Of a stretch of DNA of 64,000 nt, positions 24,882 through 33,256 are shown piece after piece. How positions within the stretch are numbered: position 1 is the stretch's first letter; the number at the start of each line of letters is the position of its first letter. The notes under the pieces were generated by a model. It was not told the DNA's origin. It saw nothing but the letters and a program-made list of their open reading frames with translations, and searched no databases. The translations under genes were made by a program, and so were the position numbers. The stretch lies in the NCBI GenBank assembly GCA_041485905.1, contig JBGPKK010000003.1:6118-70117 (forward strand), in the 5' to 3' direction. This stretch comes from JAHFUI01 sp041485905 (GTDB lineage Bacteria; Acidobacteriota; Vicinamibacteria; Vicinamibacterales; CAVVIG01).

Positions 24882-26240
24882 GTGAAGATTGTTGTTACCG
24901 GCGGTTCCGGCCAACTGGGCACGCTGTTGCTGCGGCGCCTGTTTGGAGACCGCGGAGTGGAATCGGTCATCTCAATCGACCTCCGGCCGCCGCTGCTGCG
25001 CAGCCGCAAACTGCAGTGGATTCGAGCCGACGTTCGAGACCCCGACATCGGTCAGTATTTCCAGAGCGGCGACGCGATCGTGCATCTCGCGTACCTGGTG
25101 TCTGGCTATTACGCCGGCAACTTGGCGGAAGAGGTCAACGTCCAAGGCAGCCGCAATGTGTTCACGCAGGCCATGGCCTCGGGCGTGCCGCATCTTGTGT
25201 TCTGCTCGTCGGTCGCCGCGTACGGTGCCGTGCCGGGTCACCCGATGCCGCTCGTCGAAAACAGCCCGCGCCGTTTTCAGCCGGAATTCGGATACGCCGC
25301 CACGAAGTTCAAGGTCGAAGAGTGGCTCGACGCCATCGAACGAGACCGCCCCGATGTGATCGTCAGCCGGATTCGGCCGGCGATCCTTGTCGGACCGCAG
25401 ATGCCCAATCTCATGGGAACCATGCTTCGGCACCGGCTCCTTCCCGACATGGGGGCGCCGTTGCCTGTTGTCTGGGACGAAGACGTGGTCGAAGCGCTCG
25501 TGCTGATTTTGCGCATGCGCGCGCCCGGCGCCTTCAACCTTGCCGCCGACTCGCCGATGCCGACGAGGGAACTGGCCGCATCGGTCCGCATGCGGCCGGT
25601 CAGGGTTCCGCCCCGATTTCTCGCCCGCCCTCTGGCCGAGCTCTCGCGGGTGGGGGAATGGCTCCGGCTCGGGTACTCCTTCGATCCCGCGTGGCTCACG
25701 TGCGGCGGTGTGCCGATGACCATGAGCAGCCAGCGGGCGCGCGAGGTCCTCGGCTGGAAACCGCGCTGCCCGACCACGCTGGACGTGCTGACGACCTACG
25801 TGACGATAGCCAGGCGGCGGAGCGGAGCGCGAATCCGCTGGTTTTTTCGAGCCGTGAGAATGGCCTCGTGGCATCAGCCGAAAAGCCTGGAACTGGCAGG
25901 AATGCACTTGCTGATTCACCTGATGCTCACGGGTCCCGAAGGCGCCGACTACAGCATTCTCGTCGAGGACGGGCGTTTGCGTATGCGGCCGGGTCTCCGC
26001 CGCCCGGCCGACGCGGTCATCACGATGAAGTCAACGCTGTTTCTCAAGCTCTTGTGCGGCCGGTCGAGCTGGAGCCAGGAGTTGTTGGCCGGACGAATTC
26101 TCGCGGAGGGCCAACCCCATGCGTGGATGGTCGTCGCGGGGATCATTTCGAATTTCCGCGGTCAAGTGCATACCCAGGGGCCGCAGGGATGGGGACCTCG
26201 GCTGCTCGGACGCTGGCTCGCGTCGACAGGTGATGTGTGA
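24882..26240 (+). CDS. SDR (NAD-dependent epimerase/dehydratase-type) fused to an SCP2-like domain
   Basis: 452 residues from GTG 24882 with GGGGGCGG upstream; TTG 24870 is an alternative. Residues 1-300 form an extended SDR: TGGSGQLG (6-13), IRADVRD, an active-site FCSSVAAYG and a YAATK Tyr-Lys pair near 138-142. Residues about 335-445 resemble an SCP2 sterol/lipid-carrier domain (YSILVEDGRLRM..., ADAVITMKSTLFLKLLCG, AGRILAEGQ). This suggests an oxidoreductase acting on a lipid held by its own carrier domain. The stop overlaps the next GTG start by four bases (GTGA). A role in reducing a keto-lipid is speculative. Confidence 0.8.
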   Translation: MKIVVTGGSGQLGTLLLRRLFGDRGVESVISIDLRPPLLRSRKLQWIRADVRDPDIGQYFQSGDAIVHLAYLVSGYYAGNLAEEVNVQGSRNVFTQAMASGVPHLVFCSSVAAYGAVPGHPMPLVENSPRRFQPEFGYAATKFKVEEWLDAIERDRPDVIVSRIRPAILVGPQMPNLMGTMLRHRLLPDMGAPLPVVWDEDVVEALVLILRMRAPGAFNLAADSPMPTRELAASVRMRPVRVPPRFLARPLAELSRVGEWLRLGYSFDPAWLTCGGVPMTMSSQRAREVLGWKPRCPTTLDVLTTYVTIARRRSGARIRWFFRAVRMASWHQPKSLELAGMHLLIHLMLTGPEGADYSILVEDGRLRMRPGLRRPADAVITMKSTLFLKLLCGRSSWSQELLAGRILAEGQPHAWMVVAGIISNFRGQVHTQGPQGWGPRLLGRWLASTGDV

Positions 26241-27307
26241 AGTTCTCGCTCTTCTTTGAAATGCAGATCTCGCAACCGAGCCCGCAGAAGGAGGCACGAG
26301 CCTTTCACGATGCGCTCGAAGCCGCGGTCCTGGCCGACGCCCTTGGTTATCATTGTGCGTGGGCCGTGGAGCATCATGGCCTCTTCGAGTACTCGCACAG
26401 CTCCGCTCCTGAGGTGTTCCTCTCGTTTGTCGCCGCGAAGACCCGACGGATCCGTGTCGGTCACGGGGTGACGCTCCTGCCGTCCCGATACAACCATCCG
26501 ATCCGCGTCGCCGAGCGCATCGCCACTCTCGACATTCTCTCGGAGGGCCGCGTCAACTGGGGTTCGGGCAAGTCCGCGTCGCTCGTCGAGCAAGCCGCGT
26601 TCGAAATCGACCGCGCCACATTACACGAACAGTGGCTTGAGGCGCTCGAGATCATCCCAAGGATGTGGAAGGAACCGGTGTTCGAGTACAAAGGGCGATT
26701 CTTCGACATTCCGCCAACGCAGGTGATTCCCAAGCCTGTGCAGTCGCCTCACCCGCCGATATTCGCCGCCTGCTCGAAACCCGACAGTGCGGCGCTCGTG
26801 GGCCGTCTGGGGATCGGCGCCTTGAATTTCGCCATTGGCTCCGACGACTATCTGGCCGAGAAGGTCGAGCAGTATCGGCAGGCGGTCTCTGAGGCAAAGC
26901 CCGACGGAAGGGCGATCAATAACTCGTTCGCGTGCACGCCCGTGACCCTGGTCCTCAACGACGATCGCAAGGCCTGCGCCTACGGGTATCGAGGCGCCCG
27001 GTTCTTCGCCGACACGCTCGCCCTCTACTACTGGAGCGGGACACGCCCCGTGGGACCGCTCGAGGTGGAGCGTGGCTTTTTCCCGGACGCGGAGCTCGAC
27101 GAGGCGATGCGGTTGCGCAACGCCCCGGGATCCCAGGTGGCAGTGATCGCCGGCGATCCCGTGTCGGCGCGGGAGACAGTCCAGCGATTCGTCGATAGCG
27201 GTGTCGACGAGCTCCTCCTGGTGATGCACGCGGGGACCATTCCGCATGACCTCATCATGGAATCGATACGGACGTTTGCCGAGCAGGTGATGCCGCATTT
27301 CGTGTAA
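26237..27307 (+). CDS. LLM-class flavin-dependent oxidoreductase (luciferase-like)
   Basis: 356 residues; start GTG at 26237 inside the upstream stop. Bacterial luciferase-like TIM barrel: FSLFFEMQIS, AWAVEHHGL, RIRVGHGVTLLP, HPIRVAERIATLDILSEGRVNWGSGK, VIPKPVQSPHPPI. These F420- or FMN-dependent monooxygenases and dehydrogenases act on aldehydes, alkanes, secondary alcohols or sulfonates. The coupling to the SDR-SCP2 gene implies a lipid-derived carbonyl substrate (inference). Cofactor is not decidable from sequence by eye. Confidence 0.9.
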   Translation: MKFSLFFEMQISQPSPQKEARAFHDALEAAVLADALGYHCAWAVEHHGLFEYSHSSAPEVFLSFVAAKTRRIRVGHGVTLLPSRYNHPIRVAERIATLDILSEGRVNWGSGKSASLVEQAAFEIDRATLHEQWLEALEIIPRMWKEPVFEYKGRFFDIPPTQVIPKPVQSPHPPIFAACSKPDSAALVGRLGIGALNFAIGSDDYLAEKVEQYRQAVSEAKPDGRAINNSFACTPVTLVLNDDRKACAYGYRGARFFADTLALYYWSGTRPVGPLEVERGFFPDAELDEAMRLRNAPGSQVAVIAGDPVSARETVQRFVDSGVDELLLVMHAGTIPHDLIMESIRTFAEQVMPHFV

Positions 27308-27390
27308 CTCGAGCTCGGAGAGCCCGTGCGGCACCGGTCGATCGCGCCGAGTCGGGCCGGCCGGCGCAGCCGAATCTGAGCGTCGGTGGG

Positions 27391-28311
27391 TCAGTCGCGC
27401 CCCGAGGTCCATGCCGAGGGGTTCTCACACAACGCCGCCACCACGTCTGCCACGTGCGCATCGCGCTGCATCGTGAGGTGCGCGATGCCTGTGAATCTGT
27501 AGGAGAACGCCAGATTCCCGTCGGGATCCGCGAGCAAACACAGCTGCGGCGGCGTGACGATTTGGTCGCATTCGGACCACAGCGTCGCATAGGGAGGCGA
27601 GGGAGGCGCCGCCGCCAGGGACATCACGAAGCGACTACCGACCTCCATTTCGCGCCGCGGTCCACCGAACGCCAAAAGTGCCATCCAGGTGCCCTGAAGC
27701 GGCGTGCTGATCATGATCAGCTGTCTGACGCGGGCGCCTTGTCCGAGTCTTTCGATGTACCAGCGGGACAGAAAGCCGCCCCAGCTGTGAGCGATGATAT
27801 CGACCTGGCTCGCGCCCTGCTCGGCAAGCGCCCGCTCGATCAATCGGGCCAGGTCCTGGCTCGATTCCTCCACCGGTGCCAACCAGTTGTATTCCAGCGC
27901 GTACATCGGGCGGCCGACGCCCCGGCGCGCCAGCATTCGCATGAACCAGTACCAGCTCATGGTCGAGACCCCGTAACCATGCACGAAAATGACCGGTGGC
28001 ACACCCTGTCCCGGACTCATGTTGAAGCCCCTGGCCATCGGCCTGCACATGTACAAGCCGACAAAGAGCATGAGGCTCCAGACCTCCCTGACCATCGCGT
28101 TGAGCGCGCGTGGCGGGATTCTGCGGTGCGCATAGCGTTCGGTCTGGGGCTTTCGCGCGAACAGGAACCGCGGAGCGACAAGAAACGAATAGACGAACCC
28201 CCCAATGGACGCAAGGATGCTGGCCACGGCGAGCGCGGCGACCACAGCCGCCGGCGCCGACAGGATCCACAACCAGCCCGGAATGGAACGCCAGGTGAGC
28301 ACGGAGGTCAC
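27391..28311 (-). CDS. Alpha/beta hydrolase (triacylglycerol lipase-like), membrane-anchored
   Basis: 306 residues from GTG 28311, which overlaps the P450 stop (GTGA). The open frame extends further upstream, but that part is only a shadow of the P450 gene. A hydrophobic N-terminal anchor (about 12-45) precedes a lipase-type domain with VIFVHGYGVS (oxyanion loop), DIIAHSWGGF (nucleophile Ser in AHSWG) and ISTPLQGTWM. A His in the GIAHLTM segment near the C-terminus could complete the triad. Probably an ester or lipid hydrolase on the membrane face. Coupling to the P450 suggests consecutive steps. Confidence 0.85.
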   Translation of the reverse strand: MTSVLTWRSIPGWLWILSAPAAVVAALAVASILASIGGFVYSFLVAPRFLFARKPQTERYAHRRIPPRALNAMVREVWSLMLFVGLYMCRPMARGFNMSPGQGVPPVIFVHGYGVSTMSWYWFMRMLARRGVGRPMYALEYNWLAPVEESSQDLARLIERALAEQGASQVDIIAHSWGGFLSRWYIERLGQGARVRQLIMISTPLQGTWMALLAFGGPRREMEVGSRFVMSLAAAPPSPPYATLWSECDQIVTPPQLCLLADPDGNLAFSYRFTGIAHLTMQRDAHVADVVAALCENPSAWTSGRD

Positions 28312-29741
28312 TGAGGCCGGCCAGCACCCGGGGGCGTATTTCCAGAGTGGCGCTCGAGAATGTCCTGCCCGTCGGCCTCGGGCGCGAAGTCCCGGTCTGG
28401 CCCGACTGCTTGTTCCAGCGCGAGAACCACACCATCGTGCGGACCGAGCAGCACACCCCTCCGCGTCGGCCGGACGGAGCCCTTGGTCACCAGGCGGAAC
28501 CGGCAGCATCGAAGGATCGTGGCCAACACGATTTTCATTTCGTACATGGCCAGCGACGCGCCAAGACATCGATGAGTGCCGCCGCCAAACGGGATGAACT
28601 CGAACGCCGAGTACTTGCGGTCGAGAAACCGTTCGGGCCGGAATTCCAGCGGCCGGGGGTAGATGGCTTCATTCATGTGGACGAGCGCAATCGATGGCGC
28701 CACGGTCACGCCGGCAGGCAGCTGATACCCGAGCAACGTCATCGGCCGACGCAGAAGGCGCGTGACCTCCGGCACGATCGGTCCGAGGCGGAGGCTTTCG
28801 TTGCAGACCGCGTCGAGGTACGCCAGTGACGCGAGTCGCCCAGTACCCCCTGCGGAGCCGGTTGTCGCCAGTTCCTCCCGGAGTCGGTCGAGCGTCGCCG
28901 GGTGACGATGAAGCCAATACAACGTCCACGCGAGCGACCCCGCAAGCGTTTCGTGGCCGGCATAGACCAACGAGACCAACTGGTCGCGGACTTCGACGTC
29001 GCTATATCCGTGCCCCTCCTCGTCGCGGACGCCGACAAGCACGCTGAGCAGATCGTCCCCCGCCTCACGGCGTCGGGCCTCGTCGATCATCTGCTGGGCG
29101 ATTCCGTTGAGGTGCCGCATCGCGCGCTGAAAACGCGCCCATGGACCGACCCCGCCGAATTCCCGGCGAATGAACGGCAGAAACGCAATCGCCGGACTCA
29201 TCGTCCGCTGGACCGCCAGGAGGGCGTTCCGAAGTGCCTCCTTCCGTTCGTCCTTTGCCGCAAAGAACACGGTCAGAATGATCTCCAAGGTGATCGCGTG
29301 CATGGCGTCCTGGGCGACGATCGGTGTGCCGACCGGCCACCGACTCGCTTCCTGCCGGGTCAGCTCAGCCATGGCGGCGGCGTGATGGCTCACCGAACGT
29401 GTGTGAAACCGAGGCGTCAGCAAACGCCGGTTCCGCAGGTGCTCATGTCCGCTGGTCACCATCAACGATGTCGGGCCCAGGAACGGTTCGACAACGGTTC
29501 GGGCAAAAATTCCGAAGCTTTCCGGCGGGGCAGAAAAGATGGTTTCGATCCCTTCGGGCCGGCCCGTCACGACCAGCGGCCCCCACGGCGTCACGAGGCT
29601 GAACGGATCGCCGTACCGCTTCACGCAGCGCGCGTAGAAGCCGTACGAATCCCTGAGATAGTGCGCCGCGATGAGCGGGAACGAGCGCGGTCCGGGCGGA
29701 AGATCTGCTAGACGAGGTGGCGGGAGCTCTGTGGGAGGCAC
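28308..29741 (-). CDS. Cytochrome P450
   Basis: 477 residues from GTG 29741 (VPPTELPPPR...LPPGPRS), preferred because the longer frame to 30059 has no P450 similarity. I-helix AGHET, K-helix ExxR (NESLRLG) and the heme loop FGGGTHRCLG with the thiolate Cys near residue 392 are all present. The Pro-rich start and general style resemble CYP110-like fatty-acid or terpene hydroxylases. It needs electron donors not seen here. The gene is coupled to a lipase-like hydrolase downstream. Hydroxylation of a lipid chain is likely but unproven. Confidence 0.92.
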   Translation of the reverse strand: MPPTELPPPRLADLPPGPRSFPLIAAHYLRDSYGFYARCVKRYGDPFSLVTPWGPLVVTGRPEGIETIFSAPPESFGIFARTVVEPFLGPTSLMVTSGHEHLRNRRLLTPRFHTRSVSHHAAAMAELTRQEASRWPVGTPIVAQDAMHAITLEIILTVFFAAKDERKEALRNALLAVQRTMSPAIAFLPFIRREFGGVGPWARFQRAMRHLNGIAQQMIDEARRREAGDDLLSVLVGVRDEEGHGYSDVEVRDQLVSLVYAGHETLAGSLAWTLYWLHRHPATLDRLREELATTGSAGGTGRLASLAYLDAVCNESLRLGPIVPEVTRLLRRPMTLLGYQLPAGVTVAPSIALVHMNEAIYPRPLEFRPERFLDRKYSAFEFIPFGGGTHRCLGASLAMYEMKIVLATILRCCRFRLVTKGSVRPTRRGVLLGPHDGVVLALEQAVGPDRDFAPEADGQDILERHSGNTPPGAGRPQ

Positions 29742-30067
29742 ACCGGCTCTCGGAGGCTGTGATCGTATCGGGGTTCGACTGACGAATGTGACACGAGCTG
29801 AACTCCGATGAAGCTTACCACCGATCAAGTGCCTGAGCGACCGATCGAGCCTCAGCTGCGTTGTGAAACGAAAGACGCGACCCCTTCGTCGCCTCTCGAA
29901 CCGCCCGATTGCGTCGGACGTCGTCGGCGCAGAAGGGCGACACGCAGAAAGGCGGGCGTTTGACGCACCAGTGGGAAGGGGATAGGCTTCCTTGCTGTTC
30001 TCGGAGCGGTCCTCCGGACCGGCCACCAGAACAAGGACAGCCATCCGCGACCAGAACAAAGGAACGT
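29742..30067. other. Divergent intergenic region between P450 and acyl-CoA dehydrogenase
   Basis: 326 bases that must hold the promoters of both divergent transcripts. No gene is seen. A small hairpin (CGGTCC-TCC-GGACCG) lies around 30009-30022. No strong -35/-10 pair was identified on either strand. Confidence 0.4.
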
Positions 30068-31318
30068 GTGGGACATTTCCTCAATTTAGACGGCTTGGCT
30101 TTGAACAAGAGCCAAGGGAAGTGGAAGCGGACTGCCGAAGCAGTGGTTCGCGAGGTGCTTCGGCCGAACGCGGACCGCGTCGATCGGTCGGCGGTTTTTC
30201 CGCAGGAGAATATCAAAGCGCTGTCAGATGCGGGGTTGCTCGGGCTGCTCGTCGACAAAGAATACGGGGGCCCCGGTGAGAGTATTCTCACGGCAGTGGT
30301 GGTGACCGAGGCGATCTCGAAGGGGTGCGCCGCCACCGGCATGGCCTACCACATGCACCAGACGACCATCCCCGTCATGTGCGCCATGGCCACGCCGGAG
30401 CAGGCCGAGGCGTACGTTGCCCCGATTGCCCGGGATCAATTGTTCGGGGCCTTTGCGATGAGCGAGCCGGGCTCGGGCAACAAGATCTGGCACATGGACA
30501 GCTTTGCCGAGCCGAACGGCGACGGGTTCGTCATCGACTCATTCAAGTCTTTCTGCACCAGTTCTGGCTACGTCGACTACTACCTGGTGCCTGTGCGGTC
30601 CGCTCGCGGGGTCGCCGCCCATGACATGAGCCTGTTCTTCATCAGGGGCGACGACCCGAACATCAAGTGCATCGGCGACTGGGACGGCATGGGACTGCGG
30701 GGCAATTCCAGCCGGCCTGTCCATTTCGATCACTGTCAGGTGCCCGGCGCGCAGCGGCTGGGAAACCCGAACGAAGGCTTCGGGTACATGATGGCCTTTG
30801 CGCTGCCCATCTATCTCTGCGGGATGGCCGCGGTCTACATCGGGGTCGCTCAGGCCGCCTACGAAGCGGCGGTGGAACACGTCAAGACACGCATTCACTC
30901 CGATACCAATCGCTCGCTGGCCCACCTGGAGACGGTGCAGCGGCTCGTGGCCGAAATGCGCATCGCCATCGATACGGTCCGCTTCACGACCATTCGCATC
31001 GCCCAGCACGCCGACAACGCGATGGTGCTCTTCAGTGAGTTCAAGCAGGCTGGTCTGCTGGACGAGGTCATCCGTGACAATCCAGACGATCCGTTCTTTA
31101 TCGAGGTGGCCTCGTTGAAGCCGGCGGCATGCGAGATGGCCATCATGGTGACCAACAAGGCGCTCCAGGTCTGCGGGGGCGCGGGTTATAAACGCGGCCA
31201 CGTGGTCGAGCGCTGCTATCGCGACGGGCGCGCCGGATCGGTCATGGGCCCGTCGGACGATACGGTCAAGCTCGTCATCGGGACGCAAATCCTCGGCCTC
31301 GACCAACCCTGGACGTAA
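30068..31318 (+). CDS. Acyl-CoA dehydrogenase family flavoprotein
   Basis: 416 residues from GTG 30068, with AAAGGA upstream. ACAD fold: N-terminal helices (ENIKALSDAGLLGLLVDKEYGGPG), middle beta domain with FGAFAMSEPGSG (FAD/substrate loop) and a C-terminal helical domain with LQVCGGAGYKRGHVVERCYRDGRAGSVM. The usual catalytic-Glu 'YEGT' context is replaced by VMGPSDDT, so classical alpha,beta-dehydrogenation is not assured. Relatives with this ending are widespread and poorly defined. It begins a forward run with SCP2-like, APC and FAAL genes, which suggests it processes the same acyl chain, perhaps ACP-bound. Confidence 0.88.
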   Translation: MGHFLNLDGLALNKSQGKWKRTAEAVVREVLRPNADRVDRSAVFPQENIKALSDAGLLGLLVDKEYGGPGESILTAVVVTEAISKGCAATGMAYHMHQTTIPVMCAMATPEQAEAYVAPIARDQLFGAFAMSEPGSGNKIWHMDSFAEPNGDGFVIDSFKSFCTSSGYVDYYLVPVRSARGVAAHDMSLFFIRGDDPNIKCIGDWDGMGLRGNSSRPVHFDHCQVPGAQRLGNPNEGFGYMMAFALPIYLCGMAAVYIGVAQAAYEAAVEHVKTRIHSDTNRSLAHLETVQRLVAEMRIAIDTVRFTTIRIAQHADNAMVLFSEFKQAGLLDEVIRDNPDDPFFIEVASLKPAACEMAIMVTNKALQVCGGAGYKRGHVVERCYRDGRAGSVMGPSDDTVKLVIGTQILGLDQPWT

Positions 31319-31370
31319 GCGCTGGCGTTCATCGGTGTGTCTTTCACGTGCTGAGCAGGCAGGATCCAAG

Positions 31371-31748
31371 ATGTGGACTTCAGAAAAGCGAACATACGAG
31401 AACGTTCTGCAGGATTTCAAAGACCGCTTCAACGGCAATCCCCGGGCCCAGAAGCTGGTCAAGGACTGGAATCGAATCGTTCTCCTGGATTCCACGGATA
31501 CGGGCTCGAAATTCGGCCTGGTCGTGAAAGATCAGGTGATGGTCGAAGTTCGGCCGATGTGCGATTTCGACGAAGAGGCCGACGGAGTGGTTCATCTGCA
31601 GGCGGAAGAGGATGTCTTGCAGGAGATCTTCGCCGGAAGGTACAACCCGGCCACTGCGCTCGTGGACGGGGCGCTCGCCGTCTATTCCCCGGACCGGGAC
31701 AAGGTCAAGCTCGAGGCATTGGCCATGGTCATCTGGCGCCTTGGATAA
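31371..31748 (+). CDS. SCP2 sterol/lipid-carrier-like small protein
   Basis: 125 residues from ATG 31371 (AGGA upstream). The pattern VVKDQVMVEVRPMCDF, VVHLQAEEDVLQEIFAGRYNPATALVDGALAVYSPDRDKV and VIWRLG matches SCP2-type domains, which hold hydrophobic acyl or sterol molecules in a tunnel. It sits 52 bases after the acyl-CoA dehydrogenase and is likely co-transcribed. It probably presents a lipid intermediate to neighbouring enzymes (inference). A related domain is fused to the SDR at 24.9-26.2 kb. Confidence 0.75.
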   Translation: MWTSEKRTYENVLQDFKDRFNGNPRAQKLVKDWNRIVLLDSTDTGSKFGLVVKDQVMVEVRPMCDFDEEADGVVHLQAEEDVLQEIFAGRYNPATALVDGALAVYSPDRDKVKLEALAMVIWRLG

Positions 31749-31802
31749 CGGCCGAAACGACGGCCGACCGCTGGGTCCAGCTCAGGATTCACGGCGCAAC
31801 CG

Positions 31803-33152
31803 ATGAAAGGCGCGAAAGAACTCTTCTTCTACGTCACGGTCAGTTGTGGCATGACGCTGGCGACCAGCGTGTTCACGATGATCTCCGGCTTATTCGAGAT
31901 CACGACCGGACCCGGGGCGCTGGTGGGAATCGCTCTCGCGGGTTTCTTCTGCCTGATCATCGCGCTGTCGATCGGTGAGCTGGCCAGCATGTACCCGTCG
32001 GCGCCGGCGGTCAGAACGTATCTGAAGACGGCATTTGGCGATCGGGCCTCGCTGCTTCTTGTGTACCTGTACTTGATCTCCGTCGTGCTCGTCGCGGGCC
32101 TCGAGAGCTTCATTTTCTCGCAAGTCTTCCACGCCGCCTTTCCCGCTGCCACCGCCCTACCCACGATCGTCATCCTGTTGTGCGCCATTACGGCCGTCAA
32201 TCTGGTGGGTCTGGAGTTGCCGCGCAGCGTGCAGATGATCGCAACCGTCGGTGTGGTGTTGTTCATCGCGATCTCGGGCTCTCTGGGGTTTCTGTCTCCA
32301 CGAATCCCTCTCACCGGTCAGATCGGGCCGGTCACTCCTGAACTGCTGCGATCGCTGCCAGCGGCGGCTGGCCTGGCCGTGTTCCTCTATATGGGCTTCG
32401 AGTGGGTGACTCCGGTCGGCCTGCGGCCGAGCTCTTACCATTGGAAAGTGCCTATATCGATGGCCATTTCGGTGGGTGTGCTCATCATCACGTTCGGGGT
32501 CTTCGTCCTGGGCGCCGCCTCCCAGTTGCCTCGGCACATCATCAGTTCCACTCCGGTGCCGCAGGTGGGCTACTTGACGGCGATCTATGGCCCGACTGGC
32601 GTGTATCTCGCGCTGGCTCTGGCCCTGGCGGCGACCGTGTCGACGTTCAACGCGGGCATCATGGGTGGGTCTCGCCTCATCTACCTGCTGGCGCGGGAAG
32701 GCCACTTTCCGGAGTGGTGCGCCTCGCTGTCACTTCGCACCGGGGCTCCCGTAGCGGCGGTGCTCTTGCTGAGCAGCCTGGCCTTGGTTTCCGCAATCGC
32801 GGTGATGGCGTGGGGAGCCGCACTGCTGGTCGCCGTCATCGGCGCCGCGATCATCTGTGTGCTGTACGCGGCCTTCCTGCTCTCGGCGCTGGTGTTGCGC
32901 AAACGTCGACCGGATGCGCCGCGGCCGTATCGCAACCGCCTCTGGAGCCCTCTGCAGTGGTTCGGGGTCATCGCGCTGCCTCTCCTGGGCCTGCAGACCC
33001 TGATTTCAGAGCCCAGCCTTGGCACTCGTCCGGTGTACGGCGGCGCGCTCGCGCTGATCCTGGCGGCGTTGTTGACCCGGGTGTACGGCGTCCCACGACC
33101 TGCAGGACCGGGCGACAAGGCGCCGGTGCCGGCCACGCAGAGCTTCTCGTGA
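31803..33152 (+). CDS. APC superfamily permease
   Basis: 449 residues with about 12 hydrophobic helices. TM1 carries VSCGMTLATSVFTMISGLFEITTG in the place of the unwound substrate-binding helix of amino acid/polyamine/organocation transporters. TM6 has FLYMGFEWVTPVG. These are proton- or exchange-driven carriers of amino acids or amines. In this setting it could import the amino-acid co-substrate of the alpha-oxoamine synthase or move an amine product; that is inference. Located between the SCP2-like and FAAL genes on the same strand. Confidence 0.85.
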   Translation: MKGAKELFFYVTVSCGMTLATSVFTMISGLFEITTGPGALVGIALAGFFCLIIALSIGELASMYPSAPAVRTYLKTAFGDRASLLLVYLYLISVVLVAGLESFIFSQVFHAAFPAATALPTIVILLCAITAVNLVGLELPRSVQMIATVGVVLFIAISGSLGFLSPRIPLTGQIGPVTPELLRSLPAAAGLAVFLYMGFEWVTPVGLRPSSYHWKVPISMAISVGVLIITFGVFVLGAASQLPRHIISSTPVPQVGYLTAIYGPTGVYLALALALAATVSTFNAGIMGGSRLIYLLAREGHFPEWCASLSLRTGAPVAAVLLLSSLALVSAIAVMAWGAALLVAVIGAAIICVLYAAFLLSALVLRKRRPDAPRPYRNRLWSPLQWFGVIALPLLGLQTLISEPSLGTRPVYGGALALILAALLTRVYGVPRPAGPGDKAPVPATQSFS

Positions 33153-33256
33153 GCAACCGTGCCGTTGATCGTTAGAGGGAGCAACCCTGTCGTGCGCTCG
33201 GCGAGGACAGCCGACCGTGTCCGGTCGGCAAACCGGGAAGTCAGGAGTCACTGGCC

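Noticed and set aside
29742..30059. N-terminal extension of the P450
   Set aside because: About 106 extra codons show no P450 features and cover the divergent promoter region; GTG 29741 gives a normal length.
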